Below are positions 47,209 through 59,919 of a stretch of 64,000 bases of DNA, piece by piece (position 1 is the stretch's first letter; each line of letters starts with the position of its first letter). The notes beneath the pieces were generated by a model. The model was not told the DNA's origin. It did no database searches and saw nothing but the letters and a program-made list of their open reading frames with translations. This stretch comes from Cucumis sativus (lineage: Eukaryota; Streptophyta; Magnoliopsida; Cucurbitales; Cucurbitaceae). The stretch lies in the NCBI RefSeq assembly GCF_000004075.3, contig NC_026661.2:20612307-20676306 (forward strand), given 5' to 3'. Position numbers and translations under genes: made by a program.

Positions 47209-50200
47209 ATGAAAAGTCTTGTCTCTCTGTTTTTCTTTGTTTGGGGGCTGCAACTGTTTGGAGAATTGAGCTCTTCATTTGCTCAATCAGAGTCCGTAGA
47301 CATTGGGGTTGTTGAAGACCGCACAGATTTAATTTCAAATGAAACTCCAACTTACAATTATGAAAGATATGATGAGGTGCAGAAACAGTGCAAATCTGTT
47401 CTGTCTTCTGCAGCTGAATTAAGCTCTGATACTACTAGGTTTATCAAGATGAAGGAACAGCTTCAATTTGTGAATGGAGATTGGTGGCAAGATGGGGGAA
47501 AGTATCCTTTAATGCCTTTTAAAAATGTAACTGTGTTTTCAGAAGATAAGTACTATATGTACAATGGAATGGACTCCACAAACGCTGAGATCCCTTCGAA
47601 ATTAGTTTCATTTTGGGTTACTGACATTGATCCTGCCCATCAAACTAAGAAATCTGTTAGTGTTAGTGGGTTATTGTTAATGGGAATAACTATGGATACT
47701 GCTTTTGATCGATGGTCCTCTGAACATTCTCATTATGAGTTTTGGCCTGGCCGCTCTGAGCTCACACTGCCTTTTCAAGGGATCTATACTGAATCTAAGA
47801 AGAATGGTGGGGAAAGAGTACTGTGTTTGTTGGGCTCTGGGATGTTACCTTCTCGTGATCAAGAATCCAATGACCCGTGGAGTTGGGCTAAGGATTCAAA
47901 TTTTGAACGTCACCAGATGCCACTTCTCCAAGATGATCAAATTCTACTTGTTCTGCACTACCCGATGAAGTATACTCTGACAAGTCGAGTAGTCCAAGGT
48001 GAAATGAAAAGTTTAAACCTCAAGTCGAACTCAAAGTACTTTGACGATATTCACATTTCATCTCAACTTGGTGATGCGAACTATGATTTCACATCTGAGA
48101 AAGTTGTCAAAAAAGCATGTACTCCATACCCTTACAATGACGATTTTATGAAGAAAAACATTACTACGTATAGAGGTTCTTCTTTTTGCAGGGTTTTGCA
48201 TGAAATGACCAGCATACAAGCTTTCACAATCCTCCCAAACTGGCAATGCAACTCCACGGATGAATTTTGTCGGAAACTGGGTCCGTTTCTATCAGATACA
48301 GTGATCAATAGTACTGATGGAGGTTTCAAAGATGTGAGACTTTATATGCAGGATGTGAAATGTAAGATGCAAGGCTCTAGCCAAAGTGGTATTTCTGTTA
48401 GTGTTTCTGCTGTGTTTCGAGCTGTTTCGCCATCGGAGAATCTCTATACTGCAGGAAGAAGATCTGCACTTAATAACATGACAATGGTCTCTGAGGGACT
48501 GTGGAAGTCTTCTAGTGGGCAACTTTGTATGGTTGGTTGTGTTGGACTTACTAATGCTGATAAGACTTCCTGTGACTCTAGGATCTGCTTGTATATACCT
48601 ATATCGTTTTCCCTAAAACAACGAAGCATTCTTGTGGGTTCGATTTCAAGCATGAATGATAAGCCAACATACTTCCCTTTGTCATTTGAAAAGTTATTGA
48701 GGCCTACAGAGTTGTGGAATCATTTTAGGGAGTCTCGTCCATCTTACAGCTACACTAAAATTGCATCGGCTGGTGCTTTGCTTGAGAAAACGGAGCCTTT
48801 CAGTTTTCGGACCGTCATAAAAAAGTCGTTGCTGCGTTATCCCAAGCTGGAAGACACAGAAACATACGAACTCAGTGAGTCTTTTCTCCTAGAAGATCTC
48901 ACCCTTCATGTCCCTGCAGCGCCCAATTCAGCACTTGGTTCTCAAGCTTCCAGAACTTTTGTTCAAATGGATATTATCTCCGTTGGTTCCTTTTTGGGAC
49001 GGGACTGGTCAAGGTTAAATTCATCTTACTCGGATGTGGAAGCCCCTTACCATGTCATGCCTGAATTCACTGAAAAGCAGCTGCTTGTGAATGTATCTGC
49101 ACTGCTCTCAATCTCAGAACAGACAAATAGCAACTTTTCTGCACTTTTCGTGGAGGGCATTTATGATCCACTTGTTGGAAAGATGTACCTAATTGGTTGC
49201 AGAGATGTTCGTTCATCATGGAAAGTTATGTTCGACAGCATGGATCTTGAAGATGGCTTGGATTGTCAAATTGAAGTGGTTGTGTCTTACCCTCCCACTA
49301 CAGCTCAATGGTTAATCAATCCAACTGCACAGATTTCCATATCGAGCCAACGGACAGAAGATAACTCTTTCTATTTCAGCCCAATAAAGATTGAAACAAT
49401 GCCGATCATGTATCGGAGGCAGCGGCAAGATATTCTTTCTCGTAAGAGTGTAGAGGGCATACTCCGAGTATTGACACTTTCCCTGGCGATTGGTTGCATC
49501 TTGAGCCAGATCTTTTATATAAACCATAATCTGGAGTCTGTACCATTCATATCACTTGTTACACTGGGAGTCCAATCCCTTGGTTATACTCTCCCATTGG
49601 TCACGGGTGCTGAAGCGCTTTTCAAGCGGCGAGGTTCTGAATCTAATGACGAGTCCTATGATCTTGAAAATAACCTTTGGTTCCTTGTGATTGATTACAT
49701 AGTCAAGCTTCAAGTTGTGTTCTCACTTCTATTGACTTTGAGGCTTTGCCAGAAGGTATGGAAATCTCGGATCAAGTTACTACGACAGGCTCCTCTTGAA
49801 CCACTTCGCGTCCCCAGTGATAAGTGGGTGCTTGTTGCAACCTTCTTCATACATCTCATTGGGTACATAGCCGTTCTCATAGTTCATACTGCAAGGACAA
49901 CGGAAATCCGAGTTAAGAGTTACTTGATACCTAACAGAGCTTCAAGTTCCCACATGATGCAGGGATGGGAAAAAGACCTACAGGAGTATGTGGGTCTTGT
50001 TCAAGATTTTTTCTTACTTCCTCAAGTCATTGGCAACTTGTTATGGCAAATTGATTGCAAACCTCTTAAGAAGTTCTATTTCATTGGAATCACACTGGTC
50101 AGGCTTCTCCCTCACATTTATGACTTCATAAGAGCTCCAACTGTAAATCCTTACTTTGTTCAGGAGTATGACTTTGTTAACCCAAGCATGGACTTCTACT

Positions 50201-50427
50201 CTAGATTTGGAGATGTTGCCATTCCTTTGATTGCACTTATCCTTGCGGTTGTTGTATACATTCAGCAGCGTTGGAACTATGAGAAACTCAGCCAAAAACT
50301 CATCGTCGGTCGGATTAGGCTTCTTCCAAGTGCTTCCAGAATGTATCAGAGGTTGCCTTCGAAGTCATATGAAGCTGAGCTTGCTTCTGCTGAAAATAGT
50401 AACACAAAAGATGAAGACATAGAATGA
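47209..50427 (+). CDS. DUF2921 multi-pass membrane protein (At1g52780-like)
   Basis: Single intronless frame of 1072 residues. It has a cleavable-looking signal peptide (1-25, LVSLFFFVWGLQLF then SSFAQ) and a long luminal/extracellular part of about 720 residues with many Asn glycosylation sequons and a Cys pattern. C-terminal hydrophobic segments lie near 750-770, 778-800, 826-846, 873-893, 933-950, 958-973 and 1003-1020. This is the architecture of DUF2921 proteins. FLYING SAUCER 1/2 share the DUF2921 region but add a RING domain; no RING is seen here, which fits the At1g52780 branch. FLY proteins act in the endomembrane system on pectin methyl-esterification; for this branch the function is unknown. 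A uORF precedes it (47181). Confidence 0.88.
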   Translation: MKSLVSLFFFVWGLQLFGELSSSFAQSESVDIGVVEDRTDLISNETPTYNYERYDEVQKQCKSVLSSAAELSSDTTRFIKMKEQLQFVNGDWWQDGGKYPLMPFKNVTVFSEDKYYMYNGMDSTNAEIPSKLVSFWVTDIDPAHQTKKSVSVSGLLLMGITMDTAFDRWSSEHSHYEFWPGRSELTLPFQGIYTESKKNGGERVLCLLGSGMLPSRDQESNDPWSWAKDSNFERHQMPLLQDDQILLVLHYPMKYTLTSRVVQGEMKSLNLKSNSKYFDDIHISSQLGDANYDFTSEKVVKKACTPYPYNDDFMKKNITTYRGSSFCRVLHEMTSIQAFTILPNWQCNSTDEFCRKLGPFLSDTVINSTDGGFKDVRLYMQDVKCKMQGSSQSGISVSVSAVFRAVSPSENLYTAGRRSALNNMTMVSEGLWKSSSGQLCMVGCVGLTNADKTSCDSRICLYIPISFSLKQRSILVGSISSMNDKPTYFPLSFEKLLRPTELWNHFRESRPSYSYTKIASAGALLEKTEPFSFRTVIKKSLLRYPKLEDTETYELSESFLLEDLTLHVPAAPNSALGSQASRTFVQMDIISVGSFLGRDWSRLNSSYSDVEAPYHVMPEFTEKQLLVNVSALLSISEQTNSNFSALFVEGIYDPLVGKMYLIGCRDVRSSWKVMFDSMDLEDGLDCQIEVVVSYPPTTAQWLINPTAQISISSQRTEDNSFYFSPIKIETMPIMYRRQRQDILSRKSVEGILRVLTLSLAIGCILSQIFYINHNLESVPFISLVTLGVQSLGYTLPLVTGAEALFKRRGSESNDESYDLENNLWFLVIDYIVKLQVVFSLLLTLRLCQKVWKSRIKLLRQAPLEPLRVPSDKWVLVATFFIHLIGYIAVLIVHTARTTEIRVKSYLIPNRASSSHMMQGWEKDLQEYVGLVQDFFLLPQVIGNLLWQIDCKPLKKFYFIGITLVRLLPHIYDFIRAPTVNPYFVQEYDFVNPSMDFYSRFGDVAIPLIALILAVVVYIQQRWNYEKLSQKLIVGRIRLLPSASRMYQRLPSKSYEAELASAENSNTKDEDIE

Positions 50428-53304
50428 CACCTAACGATTTACGGAACATGCCAACATCAGAGTTGTTATTATAACAGGCAATAAAAGTGAAGTTTGTCGT
50501 TCTTTTTCCCTTTTTCTTTTACATAGTAGGAGTTGTTTGCTACACGGTTTCAGCCTGTATATGGATGTTTCTGCATCAAATAAAACATTCAGAAGTAAGG
50601 TTTTGAAATATCTCATGAAGTTTAGTCTTATAGGCTCAAATGATCACAGTTGCAAAATGAAACCATATTTCAAAAGCTTGAAAAATCTCAATCAAGCAAT
50701 GATGTAATGGCTTATGTTTTGGCCAGGAGCATTCGAATTCCCATTTTTCACTGTTTTCGGCTTAAAAGAATGCCATATTATTTCTGGGAAAAGCTATTGT
50801 CAGTCAAGAATGGATGTATTTTTGTTTGTCAAATTGCTTATTTGTTGCTTTACCATTTACCAATGACTTAAAAGCAAGAAGTAGAAATTGGGTAAGGGCC
50901 CTGCTCTAATCTCCAAATGTATCAATTCTATTGCGTAAAAGAAGTTATCAGATTCAACCTGCCCTGGGTCCTGCCCTTCAGTTGTAGGACATCTCTCTCA
51001 CTCTAAAGTTCTTAAAGACAAAGGACTGTGCTTTATAGTGTTTTTCTGTGTGATTTTGGTTTGTGTATGTTAGAAAATCAACAATTAAATAAACATGATG
51101 TAAATAGCAAAATCGACACAAAAATTTACATGGTTTACAAATAATGTGTTAGTTATGTCCTATGAATAGAAAAAGAGAGCAGTTTAATTAGAGAAAATAT
51201 ATCATATAACAAATTTAAAGGTGCCAACGAGACTCTCGTACTTGATTGTTTGAGGAACTAGATAACAAATTCAAAACCTCTCTATCTTTATATTTTAGTA
51301 TTTCTACAACAGAAAGAATAAAAAGAATGCTTGAGTTGATTGAATCCATTTGAGTAATGGACCCTGAGCTAACATAATTTAGATGGTATGGGCTATACAT
51401 GGCTGTTATTTTAATGAGCATATAACTAGCTTGGTTTTCACATGGAATAACAAAATGTTATTCTAGAACAAATTAGTTAATAACAAAGGACTACGTGACC
51501 TTGAATTCAATTAGCCTTTTTCGGGTTTCATTGATTTAGAAATTGATGGTTGATTTGTTAATAGTCAATATTAATATCCATAAACTTTTAATACCCTTAA
51601 ATGCCCATAAAACTCTATTGAACCATTCTTTCCAACTCCTAATCATAGGAGGGTTCAGAGTAGATCTGTGGTGGAGAAATCAAAGCCATCAAGTTTTTGA
51701 ACTTTTTCAATCAAATCTCTAATCAATAATCCCATCAAATTTGAAGTAAGGAACAGTGTTCATTTCAAGCTGCTGTTCTCTTGGGCTGCGATTTTGAACA
51801 ATTTTAATTCAATTCTTTGAATGGCAACTTATATATATATATGTAAAATATTATTAAGAAAAAAAATCCACCTTTTGCGCCTCTATATTTTGCTTAATGA
51901 GTCGATTTAAATCTTTTTCAACAATGAACTTATATAGCCTGAAAGAGTGAAATCTGATCAAATGTGAAAAAGAGATGAGAAATTTGTTTGAATATCCTCT
52001 TATTTTGAATCTTCAGATCAAAACTAAGCTCACAAAACTAAACCAAAAAATTATGAAAAACATCTGATTATAAGTTTCATTAATGCTTTACTTCTCATGA
52101 AAAATCTATGAAAAGCATCAGAACTAAGTTCAGTTCATTGGCTTGGAATCTACCACTTCTCCCCCAACTTCTGCCATTGCTCAAAAAACTCTTCAACTTC
52201 CACAAAATAAAATAAAAGGTTCTAGTAGATATTAGGCAGAAAGAAATTGTACATACAGAGACTTTAATGTTCCCCATAATTGCCATTCAATTGAGCAAAA
52301 AGTTATGTGCATCTATATGCCTAATGACATTAATGTCAATTAGATACTTGAATCCAGGGTTTGGCAGGGTTTTATTATGAATCATGATGGCATCTTTGCT
52401 TCTTTTGAAGACGATATCTCCAATGGTACGAGGCTTTGTGGGCCGAAAAAAAAGGTATCACTCTAACATTAAAGAAATATGGAGAGAGTTGTTGTTTCAG
52501 GAGGTACTACTTAGACAATGCAAAATTATCATTTTGTTTGCTACATTTATAGCTGATTGAGTAACATAGCAGATAGTTGCATAGTAATAGAAAGATGAAA
52601 AATAATGTTCAAGTATCCAATAAATAGGAAAAGTTAGTCAAAATTTGGTAGGCTTACCAAATAAATTCTCAGTAGTTAATGCAACAATAGCAAAGTCAAA
52701 AAAGTATACATATAAAAGGAAGTGGCATATTGAGAGGGATACCCATAAAAGTTTGCATTTGTGGGTTTCACTGGTGTTAATTCATGACAGAAAAGTGCAT
52801 AAAGAAAATATTATGGATAGCTTGTGCTCAGTCTGCTACACTTTTTCTTGTTTCTTCTGCTTTAATCTATCAATGAAATAGTGGAAGAGCTTCAGAACAA
52901 AAGAGATAAAGGTATAAGGATTGGAGAAGTAATGTAAATATCAATGTATCAGATAGCTAGAAAAGTTCCCAAAATGTTGGCTTTTGCATTTTGGTTTTAG
53001 GTTAATTAGAAATAAGGCCTTAACTGGACAAGGTGGTGAAGAAACTTGAATATATGTAGAGACTAGAGTTCACAGTTTTTCAGTTTCTGATTTAACTCTT
53101 TCTTGCAGGGATAAGAGAGAAGGGAAAAGAGTGATGAGTACATAGAAAGATCATTTCACTTGCGAAATATTTTCTGAATTTAAGGTTTTTTTGGCGAGTT
53201 TCTCTGTTTTTTAGTGTTGTATATTTTCTGAAAAGGAGAGTTTTTTCCCCTCTGAAACTTATTGTGGTTTATGGCTTTTTCTTTTTCAGTTTGAAAGGAG
53301 ACTA
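50428..53304. other. Intergenic region between DUF2921 and PDR genes
   Basis: 3' UTR of DUF2921 with a candidate polyadenylation signal AAATAAAA at 50578-50585; AT-rich spacer with a short (AT)n near 51830-51842; then the PDR promoter. CTTTTTCAG at 53281-53289 could be a 5' UTR splice acceptor, which would make the small ATG frame at 53271 intronic. No gene is recognised. Confidence 0.45.
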
Positions 53305-56300
53305 ATGGAGGTATTCTCAAGATCAATGCATAGGGAAGATGATGAAACAGCTCTTAAATGGGCAGCATTGGAGAGACTTCCTACTTATAGACGCTTAAGA
53401 ACAAGTTTATTGACATCGTCTTGTGGTGAGGCCAATGAAGTTGAAGTTGACAAAATTGGGGTTCAAGAAAGGAAGAGTTTGATGGAGAAGTTGGTTAGTG
53501 ATACAGAAGTTGACAATGAAAAATTCCTGTTGAAGCTGAAGAAACGCATTGATAGGTGAAATTTCTCTCTTCAATTGAAATTTACCATTGTATTGGACGT
53601 CCTAAGTTTGAACCGCTATAATTTTTTCCCCTCCATTGTTAGTCCTTTTGCTTTCCAAGCTTACAAATGAGGATAGAAGGATGAATAGCACTCATGTTTT
53701 CTTTGTTTTCTCTTTGCATTTGTTTGTTATGGTGGCTAAAACTCAGAGTTGGAATTGATATTCCCACCATTGAAGTAAGATTTGAGCATCTTAGAGTTGA
53801 AGCTGAAGCATATATTGGACAGAGAGCTTTGCCTACTATCTTCAACTTCTTTGCCAACTTAATGGAAGTAAGAACAACCAGCTTATCATATGTACAGAAA
53901 TTTCAGTTCAATTTTTTTTCTAAACACCATATGAAATTTTGGCTTTAAAGGGGTTTTTGGCCAATCTCCGCATACTATCAAGTAAAAAGAAACAGCTGAC
54001 TATCCTTCATGATGTTAGTGGAGTCATTAAGCCAAGCAGGTAAGAAGAGATGACCTTTGTAATAATGGATCTTTGTAGATTCTGATTTGCAATGAGCTTA
54101 AAAACTTCATGGGGGTAAAATTTTGCAGGATGACACTGCTTTTAGGCCCTCCAGATTCCGGAAAAACGACGCTTTTGTTGGCTTTGGCAGGGAGGCTTGC
54201 TTCTGATCTGAAGGTAGTTTTAAGCTCAAGTTTTTCAAATCAGCTTATTGGACCCAATTCACATGGGATAACCACTGAATTTTACATCTAACAGGTCTCT
54301 GGGAAGGTGTCTTATAATGGCTATAGTTTGAATGAGTTTGTTCCACAAAGAACTGCTGCCTATGTGAGCCAAAATGATGTCCATCTTCCAGAAATGACAG
54401 TAAGAGAAATCTTGGCCTTTTCTGCAAGATATCAAGGAGTCGGATCTCGTCATGGTCTCTCTCGTTCCCTAAATTATTGCTCTGAGAAATTGCCATTGTA
54501 TTTAGAAACTTTGTAGAAAAGTGTTTTAGTTTTGATAACTATTATTATATACCTATAGAAGATTACAAATTCCCTTGTCAATAAGCTTAATTTTTGAGTT
54601 TCTTGGTAATTTAATATGATATTAGAGCTAAAGGTGAGTTTGAAATCTACAACATATCATTTCTAAGGAAGTGTGAAAAAATATATTTAGAAGATCAAAA
54701 GTGAAGGTGTTAACTGGAGTATTGGTTTTTCGCAGAGTTGCTGGAAGAGCTGATAAGAAGAGAGAAGGAAGCAAACATTCTCCCTGACCCGGATATTGAC
54801 GTGTTCATGAAGGTGCGACTCAAATGCCTCTAAATAAATCCCTTAGCCACATACAGAAGATGAGCCTCGAGCTTTTCATCTAATTATTTTTTAAAACTTT
54901 TAGGCAGCATCACTAGAAGGCCAAAAGAGAAGCCTGATCACAGATTATGTTCTGAAGGTTTTGTTATCACAACAACAATCTGACTAAAATTAACAAACAT
55001 ATTCTATGTCTTTAGCTCTCTTTAATCAGCTTTCGTTCTTCCTCCAACAACACAGTTACTGGGACTGGAAACTTGTGCAGACACCAGGGTTGGAGATGAA
55101 ATGCTCAAAGGCATTTCTGGAGGACAGAGGAAGCGTCTCACCACCGGTAACCAATCAAAATCAATGAATAATACACGAGAAAGTTAACAATCAAGGTTGT
55201 AAAGATTTCATTCCATAATAACATTAATTAATCTATATGTTTTACAGGTGAGATAATTTGTGGGTCTGCAAATGTACTGTTCATGGATGACATATCTACA
55301 GGCCTAGATAGTTCTACAACCTTTCAAGTTGTGAACTCAATCAAGGAATACATTCACATTTTCAATGGAACTGCTGTTCTTTCCCTTCTTCAACCTGCAC
55401 CAGAAACTTTTAAACTTTTTGATGACATTATTCTCCTGTCTGAAGGTCAAACTGTGTACCAAGGTCCTTGCCAGCAAGTCCTTGAATTTTTTGAGTTCAT
55501 GGGCTTCAAATGTCCTGAAAGGAAAGGAGTGGCAGACTATTTGCAAGAAGTGTGTACTTGTAAAATGTGTCCTCTTTTTATTACATAGTAAATGTGAAAT
55601 ATAATGACTCAAGGCTGAGTGAATTTGGTGCAGGTGACTTCAAGGAAAGATCAGCAGCAATATTGGGCAGAGAAGAATAAGCCTTACACATATATCTCTG
55701 TTAAACAGTTTGCTGAAGCATTCAAATCCTTTCATGTGGGAAGGAAACTAGAAGAGGAATTAGCAGTTCCCTTTGACAAAAGCAAGTGCCACCCTGCTGT
55801 TTTGGCAACAAAAAAGTATGGCATGGGATATAAGCAACTTTGGAAGGCCTGTTTTGATAGAGAAGTCTTGTTGATGAAGCGTAACTCATTTGTTCACATC
55901 TTCAAGCTTGCCCAAGTCAGTAAAAAAAGTAGTCTTTATTTTACCTATAAAAATCTATTAGATATTTGACTTCTAGTCATCTTTCTTCTACTAGATTTCC
56001 CTGATGTCGGTTATTTCAATGTCACTCTTCTTTCGAACGAAGATGTCCCGAGACTCAATAAATGATGGACAAATTTATATGGGTGCTTTGTTTAATGCAC
56101 TGGTTATTTGTATGTTCAATGGGATGTCTGAGCTTCCATTAACAATTGGTAAGCTTCCTGTTTTCTACAAGCAAAGGGACCTCCTTTTCTTCCCAGCTTG
56201 GGCATATGCTCTTCCAGCTAGCATTCTAAAAATCCCTGTCTCCTTTGTGGAAGTCGCACTTTGGGTTTTTATCTCGTATTATGTTACTGGGTTCGATCCA

Positions 56301-59300
56301 AGTGTGGAAAGGTTCAAAATTCTTTACACCTCGTTACTGCATTAACACTAAGTTCCATCGAAGATCATGTTTGAGTAATGGTAGTTGCTAATGCATTGTA
56401 ACTGTTTGCAGGTTTTTTAAACAGTACCTTGTATTAGTTTTTGCCAACCAATTGGCTTCTGCACTGTTCCGATTAATTGCAGCTGTTTCTAGAAGCTTAG
56501 TAGTTTCAAGCACATTCGGTTCATTTGTTCTGTTGATACTCTATGGAAATGATGGTTATATTCTCTCACGACGTATGTGAGATAACTGATTAGCCATTTC
56601 ATTACTTTTGGTTGACATTCTTCAATAAAAACATTTGTAACAATTACTTTTTGAAATCTACAGATAATATGAAAAAGTGGTGGAAATGGGCTTACTGGGT
56701 ATCACCTATGATGTATGGTCAGAATTCATTGGCAGTGAACGAATTCCGAGGAAAAAGTTGGGATCAAGTAGTTTCTACAACTTAAATAACCATAAAGTGT
56801 ATGGGCTTTGTATGAATCTCTAAATGTTTATCACAGAATTGTTACTTTCTTGTCAAGGTTGTCCCTACTGGGGAAACTCTAGGAGTTCTGATCTTGAAGG
56901 TTCATGGCTTCTTCCAATCAGATTATTGGTATTGGATTGGAGTGGGTGCAATGGTTGGATTCATTCTTCTATTTAACTTTGGCTATGTCTTAGCCCTCAC
57001 TTATCTCAACCGTGAGTAAATTGTCGTTCTCCACCCAAATTCGAAACTTTAAAGAATAATGGCTCATGCTTTGCATCTCTTGTGCAGCACTGAAAAAGCA
57101 TCAGACCGCGAAACCACAAGTCTCAGAGAGCAATGAGAAAGAGTTTGAGATCAGAAACACCCCATCTAGGAAAAATATTGCAGGTGATATTTTTCTCAAC
57201 CATGGTTTTAGTTCCTTTGGAGTGATCTTTTCTACCTAAAAGGCACTCAACTGTTTTTTGCAAACAGCTAATGAAAGTGAAAGTATGCGAGTTTCCACCC
57301 AAAGATGGAATGAAGCAACTAGCAAGGCCACTTGTAATAAGAGAAAAGAAGTTGTTCTTCCATTTAAACAGTATGTGCTCACTTTTGATGAGATAGTATA
57401 CTCGGTTGATATGCCGCAGGTGATTAATCATCAAACTACTTGTTAAAGCTTTGAGCTAAGATTATCTCAGAGCTAATTGTGGATATAAATCATGCAGGAA
57501 ATGAAGAAGCAAGGTATCATAGAAGATAAACTAGTGCTTTTGAAGGGTGTGAGTGGTGCTTTTAAGCCTGGTGTTCTCACAGCTTTGATGGGCGTGAGCG
57601 GAGCGGGGAAAACGACTTTGATGGATGTACTAGCCGGGAGAAAAACGGGTGGATATATAGAGGGAATCATCAAAGTTTCTGGCTATACAAAAAAGCAAGA
57701 AACTTTTACTCGAATTTCTGGTTATTGTGAACAAAATGACATCCATTCTCCTCATGTTACTGTTTATGAGTCCCTGCTCTACTCGGCATGGCTACGTCTT
57801 GGCTCTGATGTGAGCAAAGAAACAAGAAAGGTTGTTATATTAACTTAATTACCTGTAAAATTTTAAACCTTTAACAAACACTTACCAAGTGTAACTGATA
57901 GAGATCATTCCATTATACAAAAAGAAGCATCTTATATGCTCAGTTGTTGGTCTAATCTTTTGTAGATGTTTGTAGAAGAAATCATGGAGCTGGTTGAACT
58001 CGACACATTGAGGCAAGCAATAGTCGGATTGCCTGGTGTAAATGGTCTCTCAACCGAGCAGCGCAAAAGGTTGACAATAGCTGTAGAGTTGGTGGCAAAC
58101 CCTTCCATAATATTTCTTGATGAGCCAACTTCAGGACTAGATGCAAGAGCTGCTGCAATAGTTATGCGGACAGTTCGGAACACTGTCGATACAGGACGAA
58201 CAGTTGTGTGCACAATCCATCAACCAAGCATCGACATATTTGAATCCTTTGATGAGGTAATTTTACTACAATCATGAAGACTACTCTTAGTTCTTGGGTC
58301 TGATTTGAAGTTCAATTATGTACTTGAGTTGAACTGACTTGGTTAATATGAGACTGCAGCTTTTGCTATTGAAGCAAGGAGGAGAGTCTATATATGTTGG
58401 ACCACTTGGTCATCACTCTTGCCATTTGATCAAATATTTTGAGGTAAAAAGAAATTAACTGCAAAACAAAGCATTGGTAAAAGTAATGTACTTTCACAAG
58501 ATAACATCTGTGCATTGTTTCAGGGAATCGAGGGTACGAGGAGGATAAAAGAGGGTCAAAATCCAGCGACTTGGATGTTAGAAGTAACCTCCTCAACTCA
58601 TGAAATGGCATTGAGGGTTGATTTTGCTGATCTATTCAAAAAATCTGAACTCTATAGGTTTATAACTATTATAAGAATTTTGAGCTGAAGTCAAAAACAT
58701 TTTATAGTTCATTTGCAATTGCAACTATACTTAACATCATCTCATGTTTCATGTTTCAGAAGAAATAAGGAACAAATCAAAGAACTGAGTCAACCTCCCC
58801 CTGCTTCTAATGATATCCATTTTCAAACCAAATATTCCCAGCCTTCTTGGAACCAATTCTTGGCTTGCTTATGGAAGCAGCATTTGTCGTATTGGCGTAA
58901 TCCATCATACATTGCATCCAGATTTCTGTTCACTCTTGGGTCATCGTTGATACTCGGGACAATGTTTTGGAACCTAGGCTCCAAGAGGTAACTTATTAAA
59001 TGCTTAACCTTTCCCCTTCCAAATATTTTCTTATGCCAATATACAAAACTGACTCAAGATCAATCCCAGAACAACATACATAAATATGTTTAATTCGGTT
59101 GGTGCGATGTATACGGCTTCGCTTTTCCTTGGTATACAAAATGCTGGAGCCATACAACCAGTCGTATCCATCGAGCGAACTGTCTACTATAGAGAAAGAG
59201 CTGCAGGATTGTATTCAGCCTTTCCATATGCCTTTGCTCAGGTGTTGAAAAGCTTAATTTGCACAACATATTACAATAACAATACAATATGCAAAATTCT

Positions 59301-59919
59301 AAAGTCTATTTTTAATGTGTACAGGTTATAATTGAGCTTCCATATACTTTTTTACAATCTTTGATGTATTGCAACATAGTATATGCAATGATGGCATTCG
59401 AATGGTCTTTTGCTAAGGTTCTTTGGTTTTTCTTCTTCATGTACTTCACTTTCCTCTACTTTACCTACTATGGCATGATGGGGATCGCTGCCACGCCGAG
59501 TTACCATTTCAGTTTGATTATTTCGACTGCATTTTACGGGATGTGGAACCTCTTTTGTGGCTTTCTCATCCCCAGAACAGTAAGTGTTTTGTTTGAAAAA
59601 CATTTGATATTAAACAAACTGTTTCTATGTCTAAAAATTGAATGTATATGTATTATCTCAGAGGATTCCTGTGTGGTGGAGATGGTTCTATTGGACTTGT
59701 CCATTGTCATGGACATTGTATGGATTAATAGCTTCACAATTTGGAGATATAGAGGAGAAATTGGATACAGGGGAGACTGTTAAGGAGTTTATAAGAGAAT
59801 TCTTTGGTTTTAGACATGATTTTCTTGGAGTTGTTGCTGCTGTTATTGTTGGCCTTGCTGTTTTCTTTGCACTCACATTTGCCATTTCTATCAAAATCTT
59901 TAATTTCCAAAGGAGATAG
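53305..59919 (+). CDS. Full-size ABCG transporter, pleiotropic drug resistance type (ABCG39/40-like)
   Basis: I place 24 exons: 53305-53555, 53747-53867, 53951-54039, 54129-54213, 54295-54454, 54736-54812, 54904-54957, 55056-55146, 55248-55549, 55634-55915, 55995-56311, 56412-56572, 56664-56767, 56858-57011, 57088-57183, 57268-57419, 57498-57830, 57966-58256, 58360-58443, 58524-58657, 58760-58987, 59070-59241, 59325-59579, 59662-59919. They join in frame to 1416 residues, normal for PDR proteins. Order is NBD1-TMD1-NBD2-TMD2. NBD1: Walker [10 protein letters not shown] (160-168), signature ISGGQRKRL, Walker [13 protein letters not shown] (319-330). NBD2: GVSGAGKTT (864-872), [21 protein letters not shown]. 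Odd: Asp163 for the usual Ser and Asp324 for the usual catalytic Glu in NBD1. It exports small organic compounds at the plasma membrane; substrate unknown. The Arabidopsis neighbour of ECB2 is ABCG40/PDR12, which supports orthology. Confidence 0.93.

Noticed and set aside
53271-53294. Seven-codon uORF before the PDR start
   Set aside because: A good acceptor (CTTTTTCAG, to 53289) lies within it, so it is probably intronic.
56768-56786. Apparent premature stop in the PDR gene after SWDQVVSTT
   Set aside because: It lies past a donor (CAA|GTAGTT at 56768); the next exon at 56858 continues in frame with [10 protein letters not shown].
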